A DNA stretch of 50,760 nucleotides from Firmicutes bacterium UBA5493. Lineage in GTDB: Bacteria > Bacillota > Limnochordia > Darwinibacteriales > Darwinibacteriaceae. How positions within the stretch are numbered: position 1 is the first letter of the stretch; each line of letters starts with the position of its first letter. Of the stretch, positions 17,185 to 25,727 are shown piece by piece. Location: the NCBI GenBank assembly GCA_002424045.1, contig DIPH01000042.1, positions 68,213-118,972 on the forward strand, given 5' to 3'. Below the pieces are notes generated by a model. The model was given only the letters and a program-made list of their open reading frames with translations, was not told where the DNA came from and searched no databases. Both the position numbers and the translations under genes were made by a program.

Positions 17185-18093
17185 ATGTATGACGTGGCGA
17201 TTATTGGCGGAGGACCCGCGGGTTTATCTGCTGGAATTTATGCAGCCCGAGCTAATTTGAAAACAGTAATTATAGAGCGAGGCCTGCATGGCGGTCAAAT
17301 GCAAAACACTCTAGACATTGAGAATTATCCTGGTTTTGATACTATAGAGGGACCGTCCTTGTCAGAGCTTATGTACAACCAAGCTCTGAAGGTTGGCGTG
17401 GAGTGGAAGTATGGAGATGTCAGCGGCGTTGATCTAGAAGGCCAGCCTAAGACCCTCCAGTTGGGAGATGGCATTTTGGAAGCCAGGAGTGTCATCATCG
17501 CCAGTGGGGCTAAGCCCCGCCCGCTAGGAGTTCCCGGTGAAGCTGAATTTACCGGTCGCGGCCTGTCCTATTGCGCTACCTGTGATGGTGCCCTTTTCAA
17601 AGGTGCCGATGTGATTGTGGTTGGTGGAGGCGATTCCGCGATTAAAGAAGCACTACTCTTGACCCGTTATGCTCAGTCTGTTACAGTTGTTCATCGCAGA
17701 GACGCCCTGCGGGCCGCAGGAATTTTGCGGGATAGGGCCTTTGCTAATCCCAAGATTAAATTCGTGTGGGATTCCGTTGTGGAAAGAGTGGAAGGCAATG
17801 CGCGAGTAAGTGGCGTCGTCATTCGCAATGTGAAAGACGATTCTACCCAGATGCTTGCTGCAAGTGGTGTGTTCATCTATGTTGGGGTGGATCCAGTTAC
17901 GAGCTTTCTCCAAGGCAGCCCCATTCTCGATGAAAAAGGTTATATTCTCGCCGGTTCAGATATGGCCACAACCATTCCAGGCGTTTTTGCCGCCGGTGAT
18001 GTGCGGGCAACATCGCTGAGACAGATTGTTACAGCGGCAAGCGATGGCGCCGCAGCCGGCTTGCATGCCTACGAGTACCTGGAAACACTTTGA
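17185..18093 (+). CDS. trxB: Thioredoxin-disulfide reductase
   Basis: A flavoprotein that reduces thioredoxin with NADPH, or with NADH or ferredoxin in some anaerobes. The FAD motif GGGPAGLSAGIYAAR is at the N-terminus, the redox-active CATC is at residues 130-133, the pyridine-nucleotide motif VVGGGDSAIKEA follows, and GVFAAGDVRA is near the end. The ATG at 17185 is preferred because AAAGGGGAAG sits about 7 bases before it. The in-frame GTG at 17167 overlaps the apbE stop and lacks a ribosome binding site. It is the last gene of the rnf operon, and a strong terminator follows. Confidence 0.93.
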   Translation: MYDVAIIGGGPAGLSAGIYAARANLKTVIIERGLHGGQMQNTLDIENYPGFDTIEGPSLSELMYNQALKVGVEWKYGDVSGVDLEGQPKTLQLGDGILEARSVIIASGAKPRPLGVPGEAEFTGRGLSYCATCDGALFKGADVIVVGGGDSAIKEALLLTRYAQSVTVVHRRDALRAAGILRDRAFANPKIKFVWDSVVERVEGNARVSGVVIRNVKDDSTQMLAASGVFIYVGVDPVTSFLQGSPILDEKGYILAGSDMATTIPGVFAAGDVRATSLRQIVTAASDGAAAGLHAYEYLETL

Positions 18094-18119
18094 TTACTGT
18101 TACTGTCTAGGATATTTTT

Positions 18120-18167
18120 TCCCTCTCCAGCCGATACTAAGTCTAAAAGGCTGTGGGAGGGATTTTT
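18120..18167 (+). terminator. Strong terminator after trxB, overlapping the next gene's ribosome binding site
   Basis: TCCCTCTCCAGCC (18120-18132) pairs with GGCTGTGGGAGGGA (18149-18162), 13 base pairs with one bulge and one G-T pair, followed by a T7 run. The 3' arm contains GGGAGG, the ribosome binding site of the M23 gene, and the T run leads into its TTG start. Confidence 0.8.
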
Positions 18168-19016
18168 TTGCGCTCTATCCTGAAACGAACGCTCGTGCCC
18201 TGTTTTCTATTGGCCCTCATCGTAGTACTACCGGGGGAGGCTCGTGTGTTAAGACGCGGTATGCAGGGAAACGAGGTTTACGCTCTCCAAGAATTATTGA
18301 TGGAATTAGGGTATGACCTTGTGGTGGATGGTGTCTTCGGTTCGGAAACCGAGAAGCTAATCAAGGACATACAAAGGGCGGTAGGCCTTACGCCCGATGG
18401 CCTCGTTGGAGAAAAAACCATAGAGAAACTAAACCATCTCAGGGCGAGCATTGTTTCTTACACAGTGCAGCAGGGGGACAATCTAACGAAACTAGCCAAT
18501 CGTTATGATACCACTGTGACCAACATTTCGTCCTATAATGGATTGCAGAATCCCGATCGTCTACTGCCTGGTCAGGTATTGTACATTCCCACAGATAGCA
18601 TTGCCATCCTCAGTCGCTCCCTGACCACAAGGCTTCGCATGCAGTGGCCTGTGAAGGGCCGCATTAGTTCCGGGTACGGTTATCGCATACATCCCGTTTT
18701 GAAGGCACGGCATTTCCATGGGGGCATTGACATAGCAGCCCCCGAAGGAACACAGGTGAAGGCTGCCGCCTCAGGCACGGTCGTCGGCGTCGGAAATCGG
18801 GGGAACTATGGTTTGGCCGTGGTATTAGAACATACAGGTGGTGTAACCACTTGGTATGGCCATACTTCTAAGGTCCTCGTGCGCCTTGGAGATAGTGTAA
18901 AGCAAGGACAGACGATCGCCCTTGTAGGTCGCACCGGGTTGGCTACAGGACCCCATTTGGATTTTCGGATCAAAATAGGGGACCAGACTGTGGATCCCCT
19001 AGAGTGGTTACCTTAG
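18168..19016 (+). CDS. Exported M23 family metallopeptidase with PG-binding and LysM domains
   Basis: A peptidoglycan endopeptidase or a wall-remodelling factor. The order is signal peptide (SILKRTLVPCFLLALIVVLPG), a peptidoglycan_binding_1 domain (RGMQGNEVYALQELL...DGVFGSETEK), a LysM domain (YTVQQGDNLTKLANRY), then the M23/LytM domain. The zinc ligands are visible in HFHGGIDIA, WYGHTSK and GPHLDFRI. The TTG at 18168 gives a proper signal peptide and lies 7 bases behind GGGAGG. GTG at 18153 would place the start inside the terminator stem. It opens the cell-wall block of the window. Confidence 0.9.
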   Translation: MRSILKRTLVPCFLLALIVVLPGEARVLRRGMQGNEVYALQELLMELGYDLVVDGVFGSETEKLIKDIQRAVGLTPDGLVGEKTIEKLNHLRASIVSYTVQQGDNLTKLANRYDTTVTNISSYNGLQNPDRLLPGQVLYIPTDSIAILSRSLTTRLRMQWPVKGRISSGYGYRIHPVLKARHFHGGIDIAAPEGTQVKAAASGTVVGVGNRGNYGLAVVLEHTGGVTTWYGHTSKVLVRLGDSVKQGQTIALVGRTGLATGPHLDFRIKIGDQTVDPLEWLP

Positions 19017-19022
19017 AACTTG

Positions 19023-19283
19023 TTACTTAATGAGACGAGCGAGAGACTGAAGAAGGTCTTCTACTGCTTCTGCGCCTCCATCTTCATCCATGAGGGCTTG
19101 CTCGATGCAGGCTTTGGAATGTGTTTCAAAAATCCCACGGGCAACTCCAGCTAACGCTGCCCGCACCGCTGCCACCTGCGTAAGGATTTCGCCACAGGAA
19201 TGCTCTTCCTCAATCATGCGCTGCAAACCTCGCACCTGTCCTTCGATTCGCTTTAGACGCTGAATCAATTTTGCTTTCTCCAT
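19023..19283 (-). CDS. CsoR/RcnR/FrmR family metal-sensing repressor
   Basis: A small four-helix DNA-binding repressor. EKAKLIQRLKRIEGQVRG opens the family domain. The ligand residues of the CsoR copper type are present: Cys30, His55 and Cys59 (in THSKAC), so Cu(I) sensing is plausible, though a CstR- or FrmR-like role is not excluded. The ATG at 19283 was chosen because an upstream in-frame ATG at 19316 lies within the -10 element of the gene's own promoter. No copper ATPase or chaperone gene is in the window, so its target is elsewhere or is the divergent nitrilase gene. Confidence 0.88.
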   Translation of the reverse strand: MEKAKLIQRLKRIEGQVRGLQRMIEEEHSCGEILTQVAAVRAALAGVARGIFETHSKACIEQALMDEDGGAEAVEDLLQSLARLIK

Positions 19284-19311
19284 GGTCCACCTTGATCCTC
19301 CTTCAATCCTG

Positions 19312-19341
19312 ATCATACTTGGTCTTGCCTTCTGTTGTCAA
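19312..19341 (-). promoter_or_regulatory. Promoter of the CsoR-family gene
   Basis: On the minus strand a consensus TTGACA (19336-19341) is followed after 18 bases by TATGAT (19312-19317). The -10 covers the ATG at 19316, which rules that codon out as the translation start. Confidence 0.7.
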
Positions 19342-19347
19342 CTGCTA

Positions 19348-19368
19348 CACAAAGTGTGCTACTTTGTG
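19348..19368. promoter_or_regulatory. Perfect palindrome, possible operator in divergent intergenic region
   Basis: CACAAAGT and ACTTTGTG are perfect inverted arms around the spacer GTGCT, between the CsoR-family gene and the nitrilase gene and just upstream of the former's -35. A TTGTCA at 19335-19340 could drive the nitrilase gene across this palindrome. Confidence 0.45.
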
Positions 19369-19417
19369 CAAGGAAAAAGACTGATGGAGGCGAAAGATAC
19401 ATACGAGGTGATGGGAT

Positions 19418-20329
19418 ATGATAGCTTGTGTGCAGATGAAGCTGCGTACAGAAGACTACCGCAGTGAGCAGAGTTTTGAAGCTAGAATAATGGACATCTG
19501 TGCCCGGATTCGTAAGCAAAGTGGAGATGGACAACTCTTCATTGTTTTTCCGGAGCATATCGGGACATTTTGTCTGTTATGCAATGCTCCGGAGCGGGTG
19601 TGGTCCCAATCATCCTTTGTCAAAGCAAGCATAGCACTACTCATACACCATGCCCCGAAGGTTACCCATCAGATGCTTGTACATCGTGTTTCGCCAGTGC
19701 GGGCCCTCTTTCTAGCTCGCTCAAAAGAGCTAGAACGCATCTACCTCACTGCCTTTATCAAGGCGGCTAGAACCTATGAGGCCTGGATCGTTGCTGGTTC
19801 TGCAACGCTTCGATGGGGCCAGACGAGTCGCATTTTCAATACAGCCCCGGTGATTACCCCCACAGGACAGGTTTTGTATCGCCAGCATAAAGTGAATTTG
19901 GTTGACATGGAAGGTAAGGCAGGACTTGCGCTAGAACCAGCCCCTCTGAATTACATAAGCGCCGTGCAAAGCCCCTTTGGCAATCTTGGGGTTGCCATCT
20001 GTCTTGATGCTTTCGATTTAGAGGTAAGAAAGCGCCTCAGTGATTTAGGTGCTGACATTCTCGTTCAGCCTTCAGCAAATAATGGACCCTGGAACGAATG
20101 GCAACAGGAAGATTGGCTAAGGAGCAGTTTTCACGCAGTGGCTCACAACAAAGAGTTTCGCCTAGCAGTAAATCCAATGCTGGTCGGAAGTTTCTGGGAC
20201 ATGGAGTTTGAGGGGCAGTCAAGTATCATTGATCAAAATGGCTATGTTCAAAGGGCTCGAACCCATACGGAGGAAGAGATCCTTTTTAGAAAACGCCCCT
20301 TGCGCCAATTTTCTGACCCCCTTGACTAA
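19418..20329 (+). CDS. Carbon-nitrogen hydrolase (nitrilase superfamily)
   Basis: Hydrolyses an amide or nitrile C-N bond. The catalytic triad is visible: Glu46 in FPEHIG, Lys158 in RQHKVNLVD, and Cys195 in GVAICLDAF. The length of 303 residues is normal. The substrate cannot be told. There is an extra stretch between the Glu and the Lys (about residues 55-95) with little family similarity. ATG 19418 follows GAGGTG. The end overlaps the convergent alr gene by 44 bases. It faces the CsoR-family gene across a palindromic region. Confidence 0.85.
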   Translation: MIACVQMKLRTEDYRSEQSFEARIMDICARIRKQSGDGQLFIVFPEHIGTFCLLCNAPERVWSQSSFVKASIALLIHHAPKVTHQMLVHRVSPVRALFLARSKELERIYLTAFIKAARTYEAWIVAGSATLRWGQTSRIFNTAPVITPTGQVLYRQHKVNLVDMEGKAGLALEPAPLNYISAVQSPFGNLGVAICLDAFDLEVRKRLSDLGADILVQPSANNGPWNEWQQEDWLRSSFHAVAHNKEFRLAVNPMLVGSFWDMEFEGQSSIIDQNGYVQRARTHTEEEILFRKRPLRQFSDPLD

Positions 20330-21488
20330 AGATCGTGTGGTTCCAGAACATGCACTTCATCTCACCTTCGAGGTAATAGATGCGCGGCACGTGTGCACTT
20401 GCTGTTACCCTGCGCATGGACACAGTAACACAATCGCCTACATGAGCCTCTGGGATCTGGCTCAAATCCACGGATGTTAAGCCCATTCCGACGCGCCCCA
20501 AAATGGGAAGGGGCCCTTGGGGATGGTGTATAAAGTGTTGCCTCTTTAGCCCCTGACCTAGGGCATGCTTGATTTGGCGCCAGGGTGTTGTGCGGGGCTC
20601 CAATTCAAGGCCGTGGCTGTAACCTATCGGGATAACTCCAATTCTGGTAGGTTTTCTTGTATGGTACATGCGGCCGTAGCCCACGGAATGTCCTTTCGGT
20701 AGGGTGCGAATATGGATGATGCGGGTCTTGAATTGCCAGGTCTCCGCCAAATCCCAGGGAGGATTCTGCGGCACAGGTAATTGACCATAGAGCAGAGTTC
20801 CGATCCGCACCAAGTCTAAGTGACTAGAGGGTGTTGTCAAAAAAGCAGCACTGTTGGCTGCATGCCACAGCACATGGTCATACCCTCCTAAGGCCCTAAC
20901 CTCTTCCTTCAGTTTGAGGAAAGACCGGATCTGTCTCTTGGTAAAGGAGGTGTCTTTAAAGGCTGCGGAAAAGTGGGTGAAAACGCCTCCTAGCTGTACG
21001 TAGGGGGTCTCTTTTAGTTGCTTAACCAGAGGAACTAGTTCCCGAGGGGCCATACCGAGGCGACCAAATCCGGTATCGACTTTGACATGGACAGTTATCT
21101 TTTGCCGCTTCTCTCTGGCCAGTTGCTCTAGATCGGTCATAAGTGAGGGGGAGGTTATGGTTGGCAAGAGAGGATGTCTTAGAAAAAGGGGTAACTGGGC
21201 AGGGAGTGGTGGGGATAGGACCAGGAGAGAGACGGGGGTGATCTGCAAGATATCCAATGCTTCTTCTAGACTGCTCACCCCAAAAAGAGAAAACCCTCTG
21301 CTCCTTAGGAAAGCGGCCACTATCGGCGCCCCATGGCCGTAGGCATCGCCTTTGAGAATAGGCAAGAGAGGAACTTCGCTGTGAAGCTGGATTAACTTGA
21401 TATTGTGTTCTAGCGCGCTTAGGTCTACTTGGATCCAGGACGAGCACGCCTCCGCATCCAATTGTGAATGGCCAGACCTCCTTGCCAT
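20286..21488 (-). CDS. alr: Alanine racemase
   Basis: Converts L-alanine to D-alanine with pyridoxal phosphate for peptidoglycan. The PLP lysine is Lys46 in LKGDAYGHG, and the second catalytic base is the Tyr in SVGYGRMYHT. IPIGYSHG and GRVGMG match the C-terminal domain, the latter diverging from the usual GRVxMD. It has about seven extra residues at the N-terminus. The ATG at 21488 follows AGGAGG and lies within the end of the FemAB-type gene, so both are in one minus-strand operon. The 3' end overlaps the nitrilase gene. Confidence 0.92.
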   Translation of the reverse strand: MARRSGHSQLDAEACSSWIQVDLSALEHNIKLIQLHSEVPLLPILKGDAYGHGAPIVAAFLRSRGFSLFGVSSLEEALDILQITPVSLLVLSPPLPAQLPLFLRHPLLPTITSPSLMTDLEQLAREKRQKITVHVKVDTGFGRLGMAPRELVPLVKQLKETPYVQLGGVFTHFSAAFKDTSFTKRQIRSFLKLKEEVRALGGYDHVLWHAANSAAFLTTPSSHLDLVRIGTLLYGQLPVPQNPPWDLAETWQFKTRIIHIRTLPKGHSVGYGRMYHTRKPTRIGVIPIGYSHGLELEPRTTPWRQIKHALGQGLKRQHFIHHPQGPLPILGRVGMGLTSVDLSQIPEAHVGDCVTVSMRRVTASAHVPRIYYLEGEMKCMFWNHTIFSQGGQKIGARGVF

Positions 21489-22477
21489 AGCACATATCCT
21501 CCTTGCTGAATGGGAAGATCAAATTCTCCAACATAGATCTCAAGTTTCGCTCCGAAACCTTCCTTAAATCGATAGAGCCCATAGAGGGGATTGTCTTCCT
21601 CCAGGTCTCCCGATACTCCCCGAAAATCATACACACGAGAGCCAAGGCTCTTGGCCCACCTAATCATCTCCCATTGGATGAGGTGGGAGGCCTGCAAGTT
21701 GCGTTTCTCGTTACTGGAGGCGCCATACACATACCAGACCCTGTGGGGGAGGCGAAAACAGATGGCCCCTGCCAGGGGTGTGTTATCGTGGTAGGCTAGA
21801 AAGAGCTGGGCTAGGTTGTTTTCTACGAGGTGATCCCACATAGCCTCATAATAATCGAGGGGTCGAATGATGAAACCGTCCCGGATGGCAGTTTCTTGCA
21901 ACAAGAAATAAAAGACGTTGAGGAGTTTTCTCTCCCTGGCACGGATAATTTGGACGCCTTTGCGCTGGGCATAACCGATATTGTAGCGGGTCTTGTTCTT
22001 CATATTCTTAAGTAGAGTATCGGTAGACGTGCTCAGGTTTAATGTCATTACACAGCGAGGTTGAACGCCTGCAAAGTCCAGTCCCGTGTCAACAAAGCGG
22101 AGTCTGCTTTTCTGAACACAATCGGTCCACAGTTCGTCTCCATCCAAGATAGGCGGATCCATTTTCCATACAAGGGCGTTCTCTTTTTTCAAGAGTCTGG
22201 CCCCTGCCAAAAGCAGAACTTCCAGAACCTCTCTAGACGAGAAGAGGGGACCCCGGGGCGAGTAGCCAAGTGTTGCTCCGAGGGGTAGTTTCTTCGTGAG
22301 AATCAGGGCAACCCCCTGAATGATCCCATTTTTCGTGGCCGCGAGCGGCCAATAGGTCCATCCCGAATGGGCCTTTAGTTTTCCCCACTTGGTTGTCTGC
22401 AGGACATCGCCCCTTGGGTGACTGGCCACAAAAAGGTCAAAGACATCTTCCTTTTCCCATAAGAGCTTGGTTTCCAC
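21425..22477 (-). CDS. FemA/FemB/FemX-type peptidoglycan bridge aminoacyltransferase
   Basis: Adds amino acids from aminoacyl-tRNA to the stem peptide of lipid II or related precursors. The body has the two GNAT-like halves of the family, with QTTKWGKLKAHSGW, YSPRGPLF, NMKNKTRYNIGYAQRKG, GAICFRLPHRVWYVYGASS and YDFRGVSG. The GTG at 22477 gives VETKLLWEKE as the start, with AAGGAG 7 bases upstream. A longer frame to 22678 would run through the divergent dacF start and is not credible. Alr follows with a 64-base overlap, linking D-alanine supply to bridge formation. Confidence 0.88.
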   Translation of the reverse strand: METKLLWEKEDVFDLFVASHPRGDVLQTTKWGKLKAHSGWTYWPLAATKNGIIQGVALILTKKLPLGATLGYSPRGPLFSSREVLEVLLLAGARLLKKENALVWKMDPPILDGDELWTDCVQKSRLRFVDTGLDFAGVQPRCVMTLNLSTSTDTLLKNMKNKTRYNIGYAQRKGVQIIRARERKLLNVFYFLLQETAIRDGFIIRPLDYYEAMWDHLVENNLAQLFLAYHDNTPLAGAICFRLPHRVWYVYGASSNEKRNLQASHLIQWEMIRWAKSLGSRVYDFRGVSGDLEEDNPLYGLYRFKEGFGAKLEIYVGEFDLPIQQGGYVLWQGGLAIHNWMRRRARPGSK

Positions 22478-22568
22478 AATCCTTCTCCTTTCAACACCTC
22501 TCTCAGTATATGTACTAATTACTACAACTGTCGCGTATTTATTCTTAGAAAGCGAAAGGAGGAGACCC

Positions 22569-23723
22569 ATGCGAGTATTAAGGATCGTGCCCTGGGGCAT
22601 AGTTACCATCCTCGTTTTGACTGTAACGTTTTCGGGGGTAGCCAATGCCCTAGAGGCACCGCCAGAGCTGAGTTCCATAGCTTACGCAGTGTATGACGCA
22701 GATTATGGATACGTAGTTTTGGAGAAAAACGCGTACCAGCGGCGTTCGATCGCCAGCATTACCAAAGTCATGACCCTGCTTGTTGCCACAGAGCTTGTGG
22801 AAGAGGGTAAGCTCTCCTTAGACGCTAAAGTAACAGCCAGCGCCAGGGCGGCAAGCCGGGAAGGTACCCAGATTAATCTTAAAACTGGAGACATAGTGAC
22901 TGTAGAGGAACTTTTGTATGCCACGGCACTTCAGTCCGCGAATGATGCAGCTGTGGCTCTAGCGGAATATGTGGCAGGTACCGAGGAAGATTTCATCAAG
23001 CTCATGAACAACAAGGCTGAGGCCCTTGGCCTTGCGGATACCCATTATGTGGATTGTACGGGATTACTCTCCATTTTTAGCAACAACTTTTCTACAGCCT
23101 TCGATCAAGTAAGATTATTGCGGGAAGCCCTAGACCATGAGTTACTGCGCTCCATTCTAGGGGCCCCAGATTACCTACTCCAATCCCAGGATCGTAGAAT
23201 CAAGAATTCGCATCCCCTCTTAGATGTCCCGGGGGTTGAAGGGGGTAAGACGGGGGCCACAACTCCTGCGGGACATACGTTGATCACTTCCTGTGTGCGA
23301 CATGAGAAACGCTTGATTATTGTGGTTCTAGGTGCCCGGAGCAGGGAAGTGCGCAATGACGAAAATGAAAAGCTCCTGGAGTGGGCCTTTGGTAACCTGC
23401 GCACCTTAATTTCTAACGAAGAGGTTCTAACTCCAGTTGTGATCCCCGATGGCGTTGAACATCAGGTCAATGCGGTTTTGGCAAGTGAGTTTGCGGTGGT
23501 GGCGGCAACAGAAGCAGACTTAAAGTATGGGACGGACATTGAAATCCTGCCTAGTCTTAGGGCGCCTGTTGATCGGGGTGATAAGGTAGGAGAATTGGTC
23601 GTGAACCGCGGCGGAGAGGAGTTTGTCAGGTTGGATTTGGTAGCGCAGCAAAGTACAGGATTGGCCACATGGCTACGGCGAATTTTCAACAGTCTTACAC
23701 GGATTTTCCGCGGGAATGGGTGA
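22569..23723 (+). CDS. D-alanyl-D-alanine carboxypeptidase (DacF/PBP5 type)
   Basis: A serine DD-carboxypeptidase that removes the terminal D-Ala of the peptidoglycan stem. The signal peptide (VPWGIVTILVLTVTFSGVANA) is followed by the active-site SITK near residue 63, the SAN motif in LQSANDAAVAL, and KTG in GGKTGATTPAG. The C-terminal PBP5-associated beta domain and a terminal amphipathic stretch (TWLRRIFNSLTRIF) for membrane binding are present. ATG 22569 follows AAAGGAGGAG. The stop overlaps the start of the SpoVD-like gene. DacF proteins in Bacillus act in the forespore, which would match the next gene, but this is inference. Confidence 0.9.
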   Translation: MRVLRIVPWGIVTILVLTVTFSGVANALEAPPELSSIAYAVYDADYGYVVLEKNAYQRRSIASITKVMTLLVATELVEEGKLSLDAKVTASARAASREGTQINLKTGDIVTVEELLYATALQSANDAAVALAEYVAGTEEDFIKLMNNKAEALGLADTHYVDCTGLLSIFSNNFSTAFDQVRLLREALDHELLRSILGAPDYLLQSQDRRIKNSHPLLDVPGVEGGKTGATTPAGHTLITSCVRHEKRLIIVVLGARSREVRNDENEKLLEWAFGNLRTLISNEEVLTPVVIPDGVEHQVNAVLASEFAVVAATEADLKYGTDIEILPSLRAPVDRGDKVGELVVNRGGEEFVRLDLVAQQSTGLATWLRRIFNSLTRIFRGNG

Positions 23724-25660
23724 GTGAAGAGATGACGAAAGTCTCCGATAGATTAATTCAAAGGCGAATTCTACTGTTGCTTTTGATCATGCTTGTAGCC
23801 AGTGGCTTTTTGGCCGCGCGCCTTGGTTATTTACAGTTGTGGCAAAATGAATTCTTCCAGACCAAGGCATTGGAGCAGCGCATACAGAGAATTCCAGTTG
23901 AAGGCTTACGGGGAGCGATTTATGACCGTAATGGGGTACCACTGGCGTTGAGCGTAAGTGCCCATACCGTCTATGCCATCCCCGCCGAAGTGGAGGATCC
24001 TGAGGGGACAGCCAAGACCTTAGCTGGGATTTTAGGGCTAGATGAAGATTTCATTTTACAGCGCCTCTCCAAGCGGTCTGCCACAGAGTGGCTGAAGAAA
24101 AAGGTAGGTGAGGAAGAGGCCAGGCAGATCATTACCCTAGGACTCCCTGGAATCGGGATCGTTCCCACTTCTACCCGAATTTACCCCTATGGCTCTGTGG
24201 CTCCACAGGTTCTTGGCTTCGTAGGCATTGATAACCAGGGCCTAGAGGGATTAGAGCTCTATTATGATGACTTTTTGAGGGGTACCCCGGGTCAGACAGT
24301 GTTTGAACGGGATGCCCACGGGCGTGCCTTAGAAGATGGGGTGCGAGGCTATCTTCCCGGGACAAGAGGAGGAGATTTGTTCTTAACCCTAGATATCTTC
24401 CTGCAGCGAATAGCTGAAGAAGAGGTGCGGCGGGCTACACAGGAGACAGGCTCTCGCTTGGGGTTGGTTTTGATCACCGACCCGAAAAGTGGCGAGATTT
24501 TGGCGAATGCCGTTTATCCTACCTATGATATCGAAGAGTTTGCAAAGTACCCCGTGGCCAATCGCCGCAACATTGCTGTGACCGATACCTACGAACCAGG
24601 TTCTACCTTCAAGGCGGTGACCGCGGCCATTGCAGTGAATGAAGGCGTGGCGTCCCTCCATTCGGGCTTTTTTGATCCCGGCTATATTCGAGTATCAGGT
24701 TGGACTATTCGCTGCTGGAATAGGGGAGGCCATGGTTCCCAGAGCTTTGCTCAAACCATGCAGAATTCCTGTAACCCCTACTACGCCAAGTTGGCCCTTG
24801 ATCTAGGGGCTGAGAGATTCTATGCTGGACTGACGGACTTTAATCTAGGTTATAAGACGGGGGTGGATTTTCCGGGAGAGATGGGTGGGACTTTGCGAGC
24901 TCCTTCTCCCAATGTACCCTTGGTGACTTGGGCCAATATCGGCTTTGGGCAAGGTTTGACTATCACCCCCATTCAGCTTATCGCCAGCTTCGGTGCGATT
25001 GCCAATGATGGGATTTATTCTGTTCCCCACTATGTGAAAAAACTGGTGACGGTGGAGGGCGCGTTCCCCCCCGATATTCCAGAACAGAGACAGATTGTAG
25101 GTATTGAAGCAGCAGATATCACAGCGTATGTGTTGCGCTCGGCGGTGGAAGTTGGTTCAGGGAAACGGGCTGAAGTACCCGGTTATGATGTAGCGGGAAA
25201 GACGGGAACAGCGCAGTTAGTTGAGAACGGACGTTATTCCCATTCCAAAATGGTGACATCCTTTGCTGGTTTTGCCCCTAAGGATGATCCCCAGATGGCT
25301 GCACTCCTCGTGCTCTGGGAACCCCAAGGTGCTTTCTATGGCGGGATTATTGCTTCACCCGTTTTTGCCCGTCTGGCCCAAAAGGTGCTGCCCTACCTAG
25401 GAGTGGAGCCAAAGGCTACGGTAAGTAGTGGCAATAGGCAGGCGGTCGTACCGGATGTTGGTAACTTAAGCGTTGAACAGGGAACCCTGCTCCTGAAGAG
25501 GGCGGGCTTTCACGTTGAGGTTGTGGGCCCCGGAACTAGAATTATTGGTCAGGTACCCGCTCCTGAGGCTAGGGTTGATGAAGGCAGTTTGGTTTATATT
25601 TATACGGATACTGACGACAGTCAGGTCAGTACAGAACAGCCCAATCCCTACGGAGCTTAG
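23720..25660 (+). CDS. spoVD: Penicillin-binding transpeptidase with one PASTA domain (SpoVD/FtsI type)
   Basis: A class B PBP that cross-links peptidoglycan, at the division septum (FtsI) or in the spore cortex (SpoVD). A cytoplasmic tail and one transmembrane helix (ILLLLLIMLVASGFLAARL) precede the dimerisation domain (RGAIYDRNGVPLA). The active-site Ser is near residue 295 in PGSTFKAV, the SCN motif is in MQNSCNPYYAKL, and KTG is in AGKTGTAQL. One PASTA domain ends the protein. One PASTA and about 646 residues match SpoVD. The GTG at 23720 overlaps the dacF stop as GTGA; ATG 23732 is an alternative start. Confidence 0.88.
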   Translation: MSEEMTKVSDRLIQRRILLLLLIMLVASGFLAARLGYLQLWQNEFFQTKALEQRIQRIPVEGLRGAIYDRNGVPLALSVSAHTVYAIPAEVEDPEGTAKTLAGILGLDEDFILQRLSKRSATEWLKKKVGEEEARQIITLGLPGIGIVPTSTRIYPYGSVAPQVLGFVGIDNQGLEGLELYYDDFLRGTPGQTVFERDAHGRALEDGVRGYLPGTRGGDLFLTLDIFLQRIAEEEVRRATQETGSRLGLVLITDPKSGEILANAVYPTYDIEEFAKYPVANRRNIAVTDTYEPGSTFKAVTAAIAVNEGVASLHSGFFDPGYIRVSGWTIRCWNRGGHGSQSFAQTMQNSCNPYYAKLALDLGAERFYAGLTDFNLGYKTGVDFPGEMGGTLRAPSPNVPLVTWANIGFGQGLTITPIQLIASFGAIANDGIYSVPHYVKKLVTVEGAFPPDIPEQRQIVGIEAADITAYVLRSAVEVGSGKRAEVPGYDVAGKTGTAQLVENGRYSHSKMVTSFAGFAPKDDPQMAALLVLWEPQGAFYGGIIASPVFARLAQKVLPYLGVEPKATVSSGNRQAVVPDVGNLSVEQGTLLLKRAGFHVEVVGPGTRIIGQVPAPEARVDEGSLVYIYTDTDDSQVSTEQPNPYGA

Positions 25661-25727
25661 TGCAGGAGGAGAAAACACCAAGAAAGCGAATAGGAAATAG
25701 GAAGTTTAAAGAACAAGGAGTGGGCAT

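Noticed and set aside
19284..19316. A longer N-terminus (MIRIEGGSRW) for the CsoR-family protein
   Set aside because: The ATG at 19316 is part of the TATGAT -10 element, so it would not be on the transcript.
22478..22678. A 67-residue longer start for the FemAB-type protein
   Set aside because: It would run antisense through the dacF start and signal peptide, and a GTG with a good ribosome binding site exists at 22477.
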